Source of the DNA: Siphonodentalium dalli | Taxonomy: Eukaryota; Mollusca; Scaphopoda; Gadilida; Siphonodentaliidae | Direction of reading: 5' to 3' | Length of the DNA: 64,000 nucleotides | Assembly: GCA_032622095.1 (NCBI GenBank) | Contig: CP136067.1 | Span: forward strand, 63,870,893-63,934,892 | Part shown: piece after piece, positions 47,327 through 58,701 of the stretch | Layout of the letters: every line of letters starts with the position of its first letter | Position numbering within the stretch: the first letter of the stretch is position 1 | Notes under the pieces: generated by a model | Databases searched by the model: none | Told to the model about the DNA's origin: nothing | What the model saw: the letters and a program-made list of their open reading frames with translations, nothing else | Program-made: the position numbers and the translations under genes

Positions 47327-47450
47327 ACAGAGGAAAGCATGTATGAGATCTGCCTTTATTTGACTGAGAGGTTTGTCTTGCACCATAACATAGTGGTTCT
47401 CTTCTTTGTCATTCCCCATCAGAGCGCCGAACCATGAACGCTTTGTCATC
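47327..47450 (-). CDS. BRSK: BRSK/SAD kinase exon with KRSWFG motif (first in window)
   Basis: On the minus strand the acceptor CATGTTTCAG precedes the exon and a consensus donor GTAAGT follows. One base completes an upstream codon, then 41 codons read MTKRSWFGALMGNDKEE...YVMVQDKPLSQIKADLIHAFL. The KRSWFG, KEE, KDKPLS-IKAD and HAFL blocks are the hallmark of the BRSK1/2 C-terminal region just before the KA1-like domain. The exon ends in phase 0 and joins the exon at 26775 to give AFL-C-T-P-DLSHSV, the expected continuity. The preceding exons were not found up to 64000. Confidence 0.92.
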
Positions 47451-48310
47451 CTGAAACATGTTGTTTATAGAGTACTTGTTTTTTAAAGAGATATACCTAA
47501 AATAAATGAAACACTTTTGTATTGACTATCTTCTAAGTTGAAAATTAAAAATATTTCATCAGGTTTCAGAAAGAAGGCACAATAAAACTTACTTATTATG
47601 AATCAAAACTTATAGTGGAAATCATTACATGTAAATCTGTCAATGAAAAACTGTAGAGCACAACTAAATAGACTATCTAAATAGCTTGAATATATCACAA
47701 GCAGCAAGAAATACAGTAAATTAGAATCGGCATGCAGCTCATTTTCATCATAAATACTGATCCAAGATGTGAGTCATTTAATGCGAAGAGGGATTATATA
47801 CTCGTTATAATGAGCTATCAAACTTTAGTAGTCGGCAAACTTTGTAAATCTGTGTGGTGAACTCAAATCTGCCATTTAAATTGTATCATGCCTTGATCTA
47901 TGGCAGTGGATGATTACAGAATATTAGAGACTTGCAAGGTTTGTCCTGATGGTCATTCTTACAAAGATTATTGTGTGGTCTATTTTTAGATCATTTGCGT
48001 TAGTGTTATCTGTATATGCGAGCATTCGCTAGTATCCCAAAGTTTCTTAACGCAAGAGCAATGTTGTATTTATTTTGTTGTCTATAGATACCAGGAGTGC
48101 ATTCAATGCACTTGATTGGAGTGCAAGTAAGACAATTTTCCGATTTGAGCAGTGGACCATCCAAAATCATGTGACAAGTTTAAACATTTCATAAGTGAGA
48201 AAACAAATTATGGGTAGGGGAGGGGGCGGGTGGAAGATACACAGGGTACCTCCCCCAACCCTGTCTCAATTAACTTTTTTTCGTATAAAGTTAATTTTAT
48301 GGCTATATAT
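47451..48310. other. BRSK intron or upstream flank, no gene seen
   Basis: AT-rich, with no repeat family recognised until the Helentron-like element starts at 48311. Confidence 0.45.
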
Positions 48311-49641
48311 AACGAGAGGCCGATCACGATCGGCAGATGTTTAACCCATCCCTTGGCGATAGTAAATTGTTATAATCAGAATCATAATCTTTTAATGTTG
48401 AATTATAGAGTATACTGTTATGATATGAAGTAGTATATGGCAAATGTACATAATAACCAGTAATAACACAAATTATTGGAATGTATGAGTCAATATAGAA
48501 GGGTTAATATAACGTCTAAACTCTAGAGCCTGTCACCACTATCATAGTATAAGCAGTTATATTCATGTTGTTGCAAATTGCCATGTGAGATATCAAAATA
48601 ATATAATTATTTATTTAATGGAAAAGGTTAAAAGACATGGAATGGGTAAAAGGGGTTAAATCACCTATCTCTGCCCTGTTTGATCCAATGTAGTCCCATC
48701 ATCCAAGGACTTAGAGAGCTCCATTGGTCTAGTTAAATAAATTCACATTAAGTTGTGGTTAATAAGATAGCTAAATCAATTTATCCAATAATTCACTAAT
48801 TTGTGTCTCTTATACAGAGGGAACATATAAATAACCTATAAATATAAACCTATAAACCTATAAATAACTCTCAATAAACCATGTCTTTTTATCTCTCTCA
48901 CAGAGAAGCTGTGAGGCTGAGGTATTCATTAATTGTAAGTTACTTGGGTTATAATTGGATAATTCTTAGTTGAAAAAGGGCCATATCTCTGGTATAACAA
49001 ATTGGATCTAACCCATATTCAAACTCGTTCTGTATTTTGAGTTGAGAAACTCATATACCAAATTTGGCTCCTATCAGATGAAAAATGGTTGCTTTATCGA
49101 AGTATGTGTGAACTATATGTCAAAGGACCATAACTCCATTAAAAAACATCCGATCAAACCCATATTCGAACTCAATCAGTATGTTGGTATGAGAACCTCA
49201 TATACCATATTTGGTTACAATCAGATAAAAAATGTTTGAGTTATGGCAGAATTCATGAATTCTAAGTCAAAAAAGGGCCATAACTCTGTAAAAAAAAGTC
49301 GGATCAAACCCATATTCGAACTCGGTCTGTATTTTGGGCCGAGAAACTCACATACCAAATTTGGTTCCGATCAGATAAAAAATGTTTGAGTTATGGCAGA
49401 ATGCGTGAATTCTAAGTCGAAAAAGTTCCATAACTCTGTATTTTGGGCTGAAAACCCCATATACAAAATTTGGTTTTGATAAGGTAGAAAATGTTTGAGT
49501 TATCGCATTACACGTAAAGTGTCTACGGACGGACAGACGGACGGACAGACGGACGGACGGACAGACGGACGGACGGACAGACGACGAGTGGTCAATCCGG
49601 ACGACGACACTATGTTTACCATACATGGTATGGGTAAACAT
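48311..49641 (+). mobile_element. Helentron/HINE-like element E
   Basis: Starts AACGAGAGG with the 16-base palindrome. Its first ~700 bases closely match elements A and B, with scattered differences. It has the ~150-bp core, a GGAC/GACA tract at about 49527-49583 and the terminal hairpin at 49612-49641. Its 3' core matches element B rather than A. Confidence 0.75.
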
Positions 49642-50895
49642 AAAAAGCAAAATAAGCGATAAAATCAAAAGCTGCTGGGTTGGTGGGAAGTTGAATTAAG
49701 AAATAAAAAAATAAAAAAATCTCAAAAAGTAGTATTTCACACCATAATAATATAAAATAAGTGAGAGGAAGATACCCAGGATGGGGGAAGATACCCAGGG
49801 GGGAGATGAACTGTTACACTGATAGTCATGTTTCTGGAAAGTAAAATTGGTGTACTGGTAGTTAGCATCATTATTATTGATATCAGCCAAAAATCGTTTG
49901 GCTATTTTTCAGCCATCACGATCATTTAGCAGGTGAGTCAACTCCATTCAGAGAAAACTGAAGCCTTTTTATAATTTAACCCTTTACCCAATATAACATG
50001 TAGTTAGACAACGTCATGTAGACAAAGTCGCCAGGTGTGAGGTTAATTACGTTAGCCAACAGGTATTTAACGTTATGATAGAAATTTGTGTTTTCCATAT
50101 GTATGTACCACAACTGACCAGGTCAAAGGTGTATCTTCAGATATGCAACAATAACCAAGTTGTCATTTAAGTGTCATAAATATAATGGTGTTTCTATATA
50201 ATAATAAATTAATAATTTAAACAATAAATCTGCTGACGAACTAACTATCTTTATTGTAACACATAAAATGCAAATCCACGAAATCTGTTTGTGTCAAATT
50301 TTGGTTTGTTTTTACCATCGGTCTCGTGATTGAAAAAAAATATTCCTGATTTTTAACTGCAAAAAGCAATATAAATTATAATATATAATTACTACAAACA
50401 ATTACACCAAATGTCGTTATATTTTATTTGAATGTATCATATAACCCATGATTGATAAAAGTCGCATGAAGACTTTCGGTTAAAATGCAAATTATTGGTA
50501 ATGACGTCGCGGTGTTTTTGCATTTTTCATGCAAACACCACATGTTCAATTGTCTCTTTTGTCGTTTCTATGTTGATATTTTCATTGACAACCAATGAAA
50601 TCGATGGTTTGAAAGATTCTTTGAGTGCCAACTGATTCCATTGGTTCAAGTTTTAGGTGGAGTTTTCCTCATTCATTTTATTTGAATCTGAGAAACGAGC
50701 GGCCAGGAGTTGTCACTGCCCGGGTTTCGGATTGGGCTAACTTAGCAGATGTCTGCGACGTTGGAGCATCAAATTCTGCAGGTGCACGTAAACAAACGTC
50801 GCCTACAATATTCGTTGTCTGTCACTATCGCGGTGATAAAAGTACCCTATTAAATTAATATAATAGACAAGTATATATTCAAACACACTAAGAAG
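49642..50895. other. No gene confirmed; solo piggyBac-type end
   Basis: At about 49978 'TTAACCCTTTACCCAAT' matches one end of the 33.8-kb piggyBac MITE, but no partner end was found nearby. At 50625-50858 the sequence is less AT-rich and open for 77 codons, without recognisable features. Confidence 0.4.
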
Positions 50896-51168
50896 ATGAC
50901 AAAGTATCAGTTGGATCTGAAATTCAAGAGGTACTTTGTGGTAAAATCAGATAATTTCTCGATGCTTTTCCACATTGCAAGCGACCCAAAAAATCCGGAA
51001 CCACGTGGCCACCATTTTTTCTTCGTCGAACTAGCTGTGAAATTGTTGTGCATAAAACTTATTTTTCCACCAGAACAAGTCATGTCTCTATCGAAGCTTT
51101 CTAAATATAGGATAAAATTCCAGCTACCGTCACCAGACTCCAGAGGGCAGCCCTCAAATATAATTTAA
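50896..51168 (+). CDS. Unrecognised 90-aa open frame
   Basis: An ATG-started frame, MTKYQLDLKFKRYFVVKSD..., with mixed composition and no low-complexity or repeat match in the window. No domain recognised. It lies 0.8 kb upstream of the THAP pseudogene on the same strand and may be a fragment of the same transposon-like gene or chance. Confidence 0.25.
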   Translation: MTKYQLDLKFKRYFVVKSDNFSMLFHIASDPKNPEPRGHHFFFVELAVKLLCIKLIFPPEQVMSLSKLSKYRIKFQLPSPDSRGQPSNII

Positions 51169-51541
51169 ACCATAATTATCGGCGACAGTAAAGACAAACA
51201 TTTGAAGAAATTTTGCGTGATCACCCAATCGACGATTCTATTATTCGGAAATGTGAGGGTGGGAGTGAGCTTGGTCAGGGACTTAATTTGTTACGAAGCA
51301 ACATGAAAGAATTTTGTAATGCCTAATGATGATCCAGTTAGGATTTGTTTGGTGTGGTACATGTGACTTAAAGGATTGCTATCCTGATGAAACAACAAAA
51401 CACTATAGGAAAGCCACCCCTATTGTGATCACAATGATCCAAGTCCCATAACAATCGCGTAATAAATAAGCCTAGAAATAAATAAATAATACCCCCACCG
51501 GTTTTCGGCTATCTCCGTCGCAAATCCTCATATGACGTCAA

Positions 51542-51811
51542 ATGAGTAAACTAATTAAAAACATGGAATCGGAGTCGGATTTAATTGTGTCTACCTATAT
51601 GACGTCATATGAGTGGCGATGGAAAATGCGGAATCGAGCGCGTGAGTGTAATGGAATTACTGCGGGGCATGGCATGTCAATAACATTGTGTACACGTGGT
51701 GAATTTTCAACGCCCGGTGAGTTATCTTCACTTGTGATTTGTCATAAGTGTTGCTTGGAAAGTTATTGTTTTGACAAGAAATATAGAAGGCCGATTGAGC
51801 GGGGTAGATAA
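51542..51811 (+). CDS. Unrecognised 89-aa open frame
   Basis: ATG-started frame containing YEWRWKMRNRARE and a Cys pair in VICHKCCLES. No family recognised. It is directly upstream of the THAP pseudogene and could be part of its 5' region. Confidence 0.25.
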   Translation: MSKLIKNMESESDLIVSTYMTSYEWRWKMRNRARECNGITAGHGMSITLCTRGEFSTPGELSSLVICHKCCLESYCFDKKYRRPIERGR

Positions 51812-51947
51812 CACTTTCGTGTCAGAAATAAAGCTTATAAAAACACGAGCCGACATGTGAACTCTATTCGGGTGCGTGTTCACGATGTTGTTTTAATTTT
51901 CCATATATATGCCCCGATTGTCCCGTATTTACAATTCATTCGTGACA

Positions 51948-52318
51948 ATGCCAAATAAATGCAGTGTTTTCGGCTGTGGCCGGTATAGTGACTCTCAATT
52001 AGGTATAATTATGCATTCATTTCCAAACGACGTTCGTTTACGTGACATTTGGTGGGATTTCTGTGGGAAACCCGTTACTCAAAATCAGAAACTATTGAAG
52101 TATAGTTGCCAACGAAATAGTCCTGAATTTGTTCCGTTCACTTCGAAAAAATGTGTTTTGAGCACAACACGAATACACTTGGCCCGAACAGTGGCTACCG
52201 ACGACAACTCAGAGGAAATGCAACCCCCACGTTAAACAAATGGACCAACGACGAGAATGCCATCCCAAGAAAAACGTCAACTCCCGTAAAGAATATAAAT
52301 TTGCCGGAGCTTCCAGTC
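51948..52318 (+). pseudogene. THAP-domain exon (frameshifted)
   Basis: The THAP zinc finger starts at ATG 51948 with MPNKCSVFGC (first Cys pair). MHSFPND (the FP motif) and W residues follow. The second zinc pair, CSVHF, is present at 52130-52144 but in another frame, and the NATPTLN (AVPTIF-like) end of the fold follows it. One base appears lost near 52127. THAP domains are sequence-specific DNA-binding C2CH fingers found in host factors and P-element-type transposases. The exon ends at a consensus GTGAGT donor (52319) and is in frame with the exon at 53423. Confidence 0.8.
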
Positions 52319-53422
52319 GTGAGTATATCCAATCGAACCTATCGCTAAAAAGCCAATACATATACCAAATAAAGAGCGTTTAATTTGACGAGTCAGTCAT
52401 GGTTACGAATACATACCATTGCAGTTAAGTGGGGAGTATATTGATGAATAATTTAGTAAAGTATTCACGATGACAACTCGAGTCCCCATTTTCCTTCACT
52501 ATGACTCAATAAAGAGCGTTCCATGTTAAGAGTATTCCTTATATGGTGCGAATAAAAAGAGTTTAATAAACCGGAAATTGCTACGACTTTGACGGATATA
52601 TAAAGCATGTATATCGCAAGTTCGTGTGCATGTATTTACGTGTATTGGTGTAAACAGTAAATAATCACGATGACAACTGTTCTAAGTCGAGTCCCAATTT
52701 TCCTTTACCATGACTAAATAAAGATCGTTCACTGTAAAATAAATCACAGATGAAGACTTTGATATATTAATAAGTATATTCTACCACGATGTATAAATAA
52801 ATTATCGTATATTATTTCGGTTTTACGGTCAGTTATCTATATAAACATGTGCTCGTGTTTCTCTTTTTTTTCGTTACCGGAATAGTCAAATTATATTATA
52901 TATTCATATAAAGATTGCATATATGCGAAGACTTGCACAGTTAATACTAATAGACAATTATCATATCGTAAACATTCCAGCGTCCAGATCCTACTTAAAA
53001 TGCGGCATGGCTTTATAATAACAACACATCGCGATACATATAATAATAACACGCTAAAGACGTTTAATTGTGAGAACACGATGTATTTGCATTCGCAGTG
53101 TTATCCCATTATGCGACAAAAGCCGCGATGGAATTCATGATCGCTTTGCGCGTGCAAACTTATGGTATCGTTGAATATCTATGCGTTGTCAATGAGTTAC
53201 CACGTGGTCGATCATGTGACTATGTTCACACGTGAGAATCATGTGATGTGGCCGATGATCACGTGACTCGTCTACAACACAAAATCTTCGGCTAACTTCG
53301 GAATTTTTTTTAATCGTTATAAAAATAACAATTAGCGGCCGAATATTAGATTACATGCGCATAATGGACATTTTATGTATATATTATCGGTATATTGAAA
53401 GAAAATACTATTTTTTTTTCAG
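52319..53422 (+). other. Intron of the THAP pseudogene, with degenerate repeats
   Basis: Bounded by GTGAGT and TTTTTTTTTCAG. Two ~190-bp degenerate copies share 'cacgatgacaact...gagtccc', 'ttttcct' and 'atgact-aataaagagcgttc' (52455-52530 and 52650-52735). 'aataaagagcgttt' also occurs at 52368, and a related 'tatggtatgaataaggagcgttt' at about 20595. Confidence 0.65.
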
Positions 53423-53895
53423 GATCATATTCCTTTAACTGTGAAGCCCCGAAATCCCAAAAAGAACTACATCTACATGTACCTTGCATCCAGTGATTCT
53501 CGTACATCCAATCTTTGAACTACTATACATAATTATTCAGCATTCATGAAGAAATTCCCCTCGTGCAAGATAACATTCCTGGAAGTGCCTGTTTATTCAA
53601 CTGTACATTGGAACACTTACAAGAAACATCCAACACCTTCTGATTTCCAACACGATGACGGAATTCTACGAGAACAAGTTTCGGAACTGAACCAGTTTAT
53701 TTATGAAGAAAATGGATGTCATGATATTTCAAATTCAACACCGACTTGAAGATTACTTCTATTGTCAAGAAAGGTGACCGACATGAGGGACAACGTAGCA
53801 CATCTTATAATTTACATTTTTGTGTGCATCCCGGTGACGTTCTTGCAGAAATATGGCTTCTCAAAATTAGAAATCAAATTCAAAAATATTGTTGA
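53423..53895 (+). pseudogene. Second exon of THAP gene, SGNH-like C-terminal domain (decayed)
   Basis: After a strong acceptor (TTTTTTTTTCAG) the frame reads DHIPLTVKPRNPKKNYIYMYL up to a TGA at 53516. It continues in the same frame through HNYSAFMKKFPSCKITFLEVPVYS and HPTPSDF. Near 53720 it shifts frame to FNTDLKITSIVKKGD and CVHPGDVLAEIWLLKI, ending at TGA 53893-53895. The pattern of a beta-strand 'ITFLEVPVYS' and a late 'HPG-xLA' resembles an SGNH-hydrolase-type fold in multicopy lophotrochozoan genes; this is a weak inference. One stop and one frameshift mark it as dead. Confidence 0.6.
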
Positions 53896-54928
53896 AATTA
53901 ATTTTTGACAAATTTATGTATAAATAATTTGCAATTTAATAGTAGTACATATCACTAGTGAAAAACAAGGTGGAAACTTTCATGTTGAGGAAACCTTTCA
54001 ATTTATGACGTAAAATGACATAACACTATAAAACATACTAGTACATAGATCTGACAATATTATTTTATTGAACATGTTCATACGAATGGCTAAGACTAAA
54101 CATTTATTTCAAGAGAATTATTTAGGCTTGAATGTCATGTGACCACACCATTCGCTACAAGTTCTATAAAGTATAATGGAGTCAGATATGTTATGTTCTG
54201 TATTTATTATGCATCTATTTCAGTTAGGCTTTTATTACACATCTGTTATCATAATTCAAGATGAATATTTGTCTCTAAGACACGTACACGTATATGTAAT
54301 TATGTATTCTGATGGGTCGCGAGTTGATAGCTATAGTTTTCAATTCACCATCAAAAGCCACTGACATTAAAAAAACATTTAATTGAGCACAGTTGCAGGA
54401 AGTTATTTGGGCATTAAATCCCAATAAGAACACATTTCTGTTTAATATTTAATAATGTTGAAAATTCAATTTTATGCTACATTATTATACTATATAAATT
54501 ATGAATAAATTGATCAATTTAAACTATTGTTTCTGTATTTTGAGAAGATTGTGGCAAAATACCTGTGATCCAGTCCATGCCTATTTTAAACGTCTGGCCA
54601 TAATAATTGTGGGTTACAAGAAAAATTCTCAAATTTGGGGGGGGGGGGGGGGGGGGGGTGTTGCATATAATTCAAATATATTGCTGTTTCATACCGTAAT
54701 TCCATCACATGTTTTTTCCAACCTCTACCCACGCACTCACACCTCCCCTTATAGAACCACAAAAGTATGATTGAAGTGAATACCATTAGCATTTGATCTA
54801 CTTGCAAATTATGAAAGGTACTGGTACTTTGTACTGTTTTGTTAGAACGAATATATACAATAGCATGCATTTCATTCGGATGTCTGGTTCTATATTTATC
54901 ACCCACAAACTTGAATGTTATAACACAG
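53896..54928. other. No gene seen; poly-G tract
   Basis: AT-rich, with a 22-base G run at 54637-54658. Open frames spanning it are artefacts of the homopolymer. Confidence 0.5.
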
Positions 54929-55123
54929 TAGATAGATAGATTTATTAGCATAAAGACGCTCGTGAGAGCCGTATGCATGTATACATAATGGTGACATAAC
55001 AATATGCAAAATAACACATTTTAACACAAGACATATATACATTTATACAATAATTATTTGGTTGGTTTTAAGTCAGTAGTGCCAGTTGGTGTTTGAAAGA
55101 TTGAGTAGGCGTATTATCTAACT

Positions 55124-55444
55124 TCAGCTGTTAGTAGTCTCGCGTGCTATGAAATAGTTGCTCATAGCTTTGCTGATCACATCGCTGGATTGCTCCTCAT
55201 CGTTTCGCATGATATATATAAATTTCTCCAAGTCGCTGGCTTCTGTGAACATAATGTTTATCGCTGCTAGTTTCTCGAAAAGGTCTTTTCTCAATTCGAC
55301 ATATTTTTGACAATAAAGAACGAAATGTTTTTCATCTTCAACAGACCCTGAGTCACAATATTTGCATACTCGTTCATTAGCGGGCGTTGGGGGCCGCTTA
55401 TATCTGCCTTTTTCAATTGCCAGTGCATGAGAGCTAATTCGCAA
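55124..55444 (-). pseudogene. LINE C-terminal cysteine-knuckle region
   Basis: Contains RISSHALAIEKGRYKRP, then RVCKYCDSGSVEDEKHFVLYC. This is the C-x2-C...E-x-E-x-H-F...C knuckle seen at the end of many LINE ORF2 proteins, followed by a helical tail. It is a different, less decayed LINE from the relic at 43.0-43.9 kb. Confidence 0.82.
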
Positions 55445-55559
55445 TCTACAAAATTGTTCTCGTTCTTTTATTGACTTTATATTTAGTAGATACGGTTCAA
55501 TTCAGTATACGGTTTTGAAACTTTGGTACGTTCTCAATTTGCTGTGTGGATTGTCCACG

Positions 55560-57532
55560 CTAATGATATATGTGTTTATGTTTCATTCTTTCCGTGATTT
55601 CATTAATATAATCATTTGAGATATACATACTACTTCCGTTCGGTGCATTTAATGATGCAATGTATTTTTCCTTCATTGATAGAAGTGAGGTTTTAGATTT
55701 ACGCGATTCACTAGACCGGAAAGCTTCACGGATAATTGAGTTGGGGTGGCCTTCACTGACTCGCTTTAAGAATTTAAGCGCTTGCGATATGCATTCCAAG
55801 TGTATCGGATATTCGCCGAGTTCTAGTCTCACTGCGTGATTAACCGCCTTTGACCCTACGCCGAGTATCATTTTACAGAAGATTAAATGTACCTTCTCTG
55901 CGGGTGATTTATCATTACGTGAAATTTCTGGAGCCCATATTTCGCTTCCGTATAGCAGGATCGGTTTCACTAGCGTGTTGAATAGTTTGATTGCCAGGGG
56001 TATGGGTAGATTATATCGATTTGTCATTTCTCGTCGTAATTTGTGTATAACTTTTAGTGCTTTGTTGCTCAAAGCCTCTTGTGCGAGTTTGAACTGTCCG
56101 TTTTTCTCAAATATTAATCCTAGATAAGTAAACTGGTCACACCTTTTCAATTCACGTCCTAAAATTGTGAAGGACGCGTCCATGATGGCATGATGGTTTA
56201 GTACCATCACCTCAGTCTTGTTGATGTTAATTGGCATATGATTATCGATTGAATATTTAACAACTTTATTAAGAGATCTTTGGAGACCACTATGGCTTTC
56301 GGACATTAGGAGGAGGTCGTCTGCAAACATAAGATGATTTATTTTTGATTGTTGTACACGAGCCGCACGATTCATTAAATATTGTTTTAATGTCATCTAT
56401 AAATATTTTAAAGAGCGTAGGTGACAGTGAACACCCCTGTCTGACTCCTATTGTCGACGTAAATGGTTCTGCCAGACCTAGAGAAGTTTTGACAGTGTAG
56501 TTACTTGAAGAGTACATTGAGCGTAGAATTTTTAATATATTACCCGTGATTTGCAGATTCTCCAGTTTCTTGAATAAAGCCTCCCTGTTTACGGAATCAA
56601 ATGCTTTTTTGAAGTCAATAAACGCGTGATAGATCGGCTTGTTTTTGTTTTTATATTTGTCAATAATAGATTTCAGTATAAACATACAGTCTTGGGTTCC
56701 GTGGTTCTTTCTGAATCCGAATTGGTTATCACTAATAATTGTGTTCACCTCCAGATAATCGTTAATTCAAGTGTTGATTATCTTGTTGAACAACTTCCCT
56801 ATGTCATTACTATTAAATAGCTATTGCCCTATAGTTATTCGGGTCCTGATGATCACCTTTTTTTATATATAGCAGTAAGTAGGAATTGCTCCATTCTGGT
56901 GGGTAATATCCTGTGCTTAAAATCTGATTAAAGAGCTTCACAGTTTCGTCTATCATAGAAGGTATCACAGTTTTGAGAAACTCGTTAGATATGTTATCTG
57001 GCCCGGGAGATTTGTTATTTTTCAGTTTGGACAAGCTTGAGAGTACTTCGGTTGTGTTTATAGGTTTGTTATTTAAATTTTGGTCGAATTTTGGTTCCCA
57101 CTCATCTGATCGTTCGCCTGGCATATTTGAGTTTGATTTTTTGTATAATTCCTTGAAAAAGTCTACCAATTTATTGGGATCCGGTTCTATTGATGTTTGA
57201 TTCTTTCGGGCCGTTAAATGGTTTATTATTCTCCAATACTCTTTTGGGTTGTCATTTTCTAACCCGTTTAGGCTTTCAACCATCTTCTGTATGAACTGTT
57301 TATATTTGTATTTATTTAGTTTCTTGTATTTCTTTCTGGCTTTGAAATATAGCAAAATGAGTTGTCGATCAAAGGGAGATCTTTTCATTTCAGCAAATGA
57401 GTTCGACATTTCTTTCTTTGCAACTTTGCAGTCAATATCAAACCATTTACGTTTCTTATTTCTGATTTTGTTGTCGTGTGCCTTAATTGGCTTTGTACAT
57501 TGGTCGTTGATATCTCTATGTATGTCCATCAT
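55560..57532 (-). pseudogene. LINE reverse transcriptase region
   Basis: The pre-RT linker has WFDIDCKVAKKE and RKKYKKLNKYKYKQF. RT motifs follow in order: NKSPGPDNISNEFLK and PPEWSNSYLLLYIKKGD; then, after stops near 56815, FGFRKNHGTQDCMF, FIDFKKAFDSVN and GVRQGCSLSPTLFKIF; then, after a frameshift near 56360, HLMFADDLLLM (catalytic DD) and NINKTEVM. The thumb region continues to 55560. All catalytic blocks are recognisable, but the frame is broken in at least two places. Confidence 0.88.
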
Positions 57533-57739
57533 ATCTGATGCGCAATTCGCCCGTACCTTCCGTTGTATTCGGAAAAACTTTCGATTTGAATACTGCTAGC
57601 CTGTGTCTGATGTTCGCGGTATATATGGCCATTAGTGCACAGTCTCTGCTAGTTTTGGTCCATAAAGTTTGCATCTTGGCTTTTGAAATTTGTGTTTATT
57701 TATTTTTTTGTTGGCTCGTATTATATTTCATTCTAATGT

Positions 57740-58584
57740 GTATGGATAGGGGACAATGATCAGAAAGTTCACTGGGACCCTTCACGATAAATAATCTGCC
57801 TTGATAAGAGCGTAGTCTACAACACTTGCTCCGTTGTATTGGTAACTAGTGAAGGCACCCGTGTAGTCTCCCGCGGTGCGGCCATTGACAATCCTCAGAT
57901 GTGATGACTTACATAATGATATTAATTTTCGCCCGAAGGTATTAAATGAAGCATCCATACTCTTGACGTGGCTTACAGTCGTCTATTTGATAATCTATCC
58001 GAAGTGGCACGTGCGCGTTATCGTCATTCGCGATGTGATCAGCGAGGCTACCACAGCGGGCGTTCCAGTCGCCTGCTAACATTATAAAATCGTCTCGACT
58101 TTGAATTGTCTAAAGCTGATGTTAGTTTGTTGTAAATGCAGTATTCGGGACCTTTATTTTCCCAATAAGAGGAATTTGATGGGGGGATATATACTGACGC
58201 TATTATAAAATCATGAGGAAGGTTGAACATCGTCCCATCAAAAGTAGTCCAAAGGATCATATCGTCAATGCATTTTTTACCTTTGTACCACTGTGAGAAT
58301 TTTTCTTTATAATAAAAGGCAAGACCCCCTCTGTGTGTTTTACCCATATTTCTAGGAAGATCTACCACCCTGTATCCTGGTATTTTTAGGCTTTCTGTGG
58401 AGTTGTGCCATGTCTCTGATAATGTGATAAGATCATATTTAGTCATTATTTCAGTTAGATCTCCATCATGCCTTAGTTTATCTGATATACCTTGTATGTT
58501 CCAAGACATGTATGTTATGTCCGAAGATCCTGGAAACGCTTTATTCAAAAGTTTTTGCCACATATTGAGTTTGTGATCAACCAT
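57740..58584 (-). pseudogene. LINE endonuclease region
   Basis: The frame at 58584-58048 contains SWNIQG, LITLSETWH, RGGLAFYY and IASVYIPP, typical of apurinic-type LINE endonucleases that nick target DNA. After a one-base frameshift near 58090 the sequence continues DDFIMLAGDWNARCG, and further on GPSELSDHCPLSIHI, the last conserved endonuclease block. More stops lie between. Confidence 0.85.
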
Positions 58585-58701
58585 GCATGCCCACTGATCT
58601 CTGGTGTGCTATATCATCATACATATAGTATGTATAGTTATATTACCCATATCTCAATATCGGTACAATTGTAGGTTCGTAAATATATATCTAAGAAACA
58701 T

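Larger units (their letters stand above)
54929..58600 (-). mobile_element. Non-LTR retrotransposon (LINE), decayed, near full length
   Basis: Minus-strand order is APE-type endonuclease (58584-57740), reverse transcriptase (57532-55560) and a C-terminal cysteine knuckle (55444-55124). The 3' end is a short (TCTA)n-like tail (54929-54940). Frameshifts near 58090 and 56360 and stops near 56815 show it is inactive. The 5' end is not defined. It abuts the DIRS terminal repeat region at 58.7 kb. Confidence 0.85.

Noticed and set aside
50896-51811. Treating the two frames here as confirmed upstream exons of the THAP gene
   Set aside because: No splice sites could be matched to 51948 and no domain recognised; listed only as low-confidence open frames.
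54586-55017. 143-codon minus-strand frame with a proline run
   Set aside because: The run is the poly-G tract read on the other strand, and the rest lacks features.
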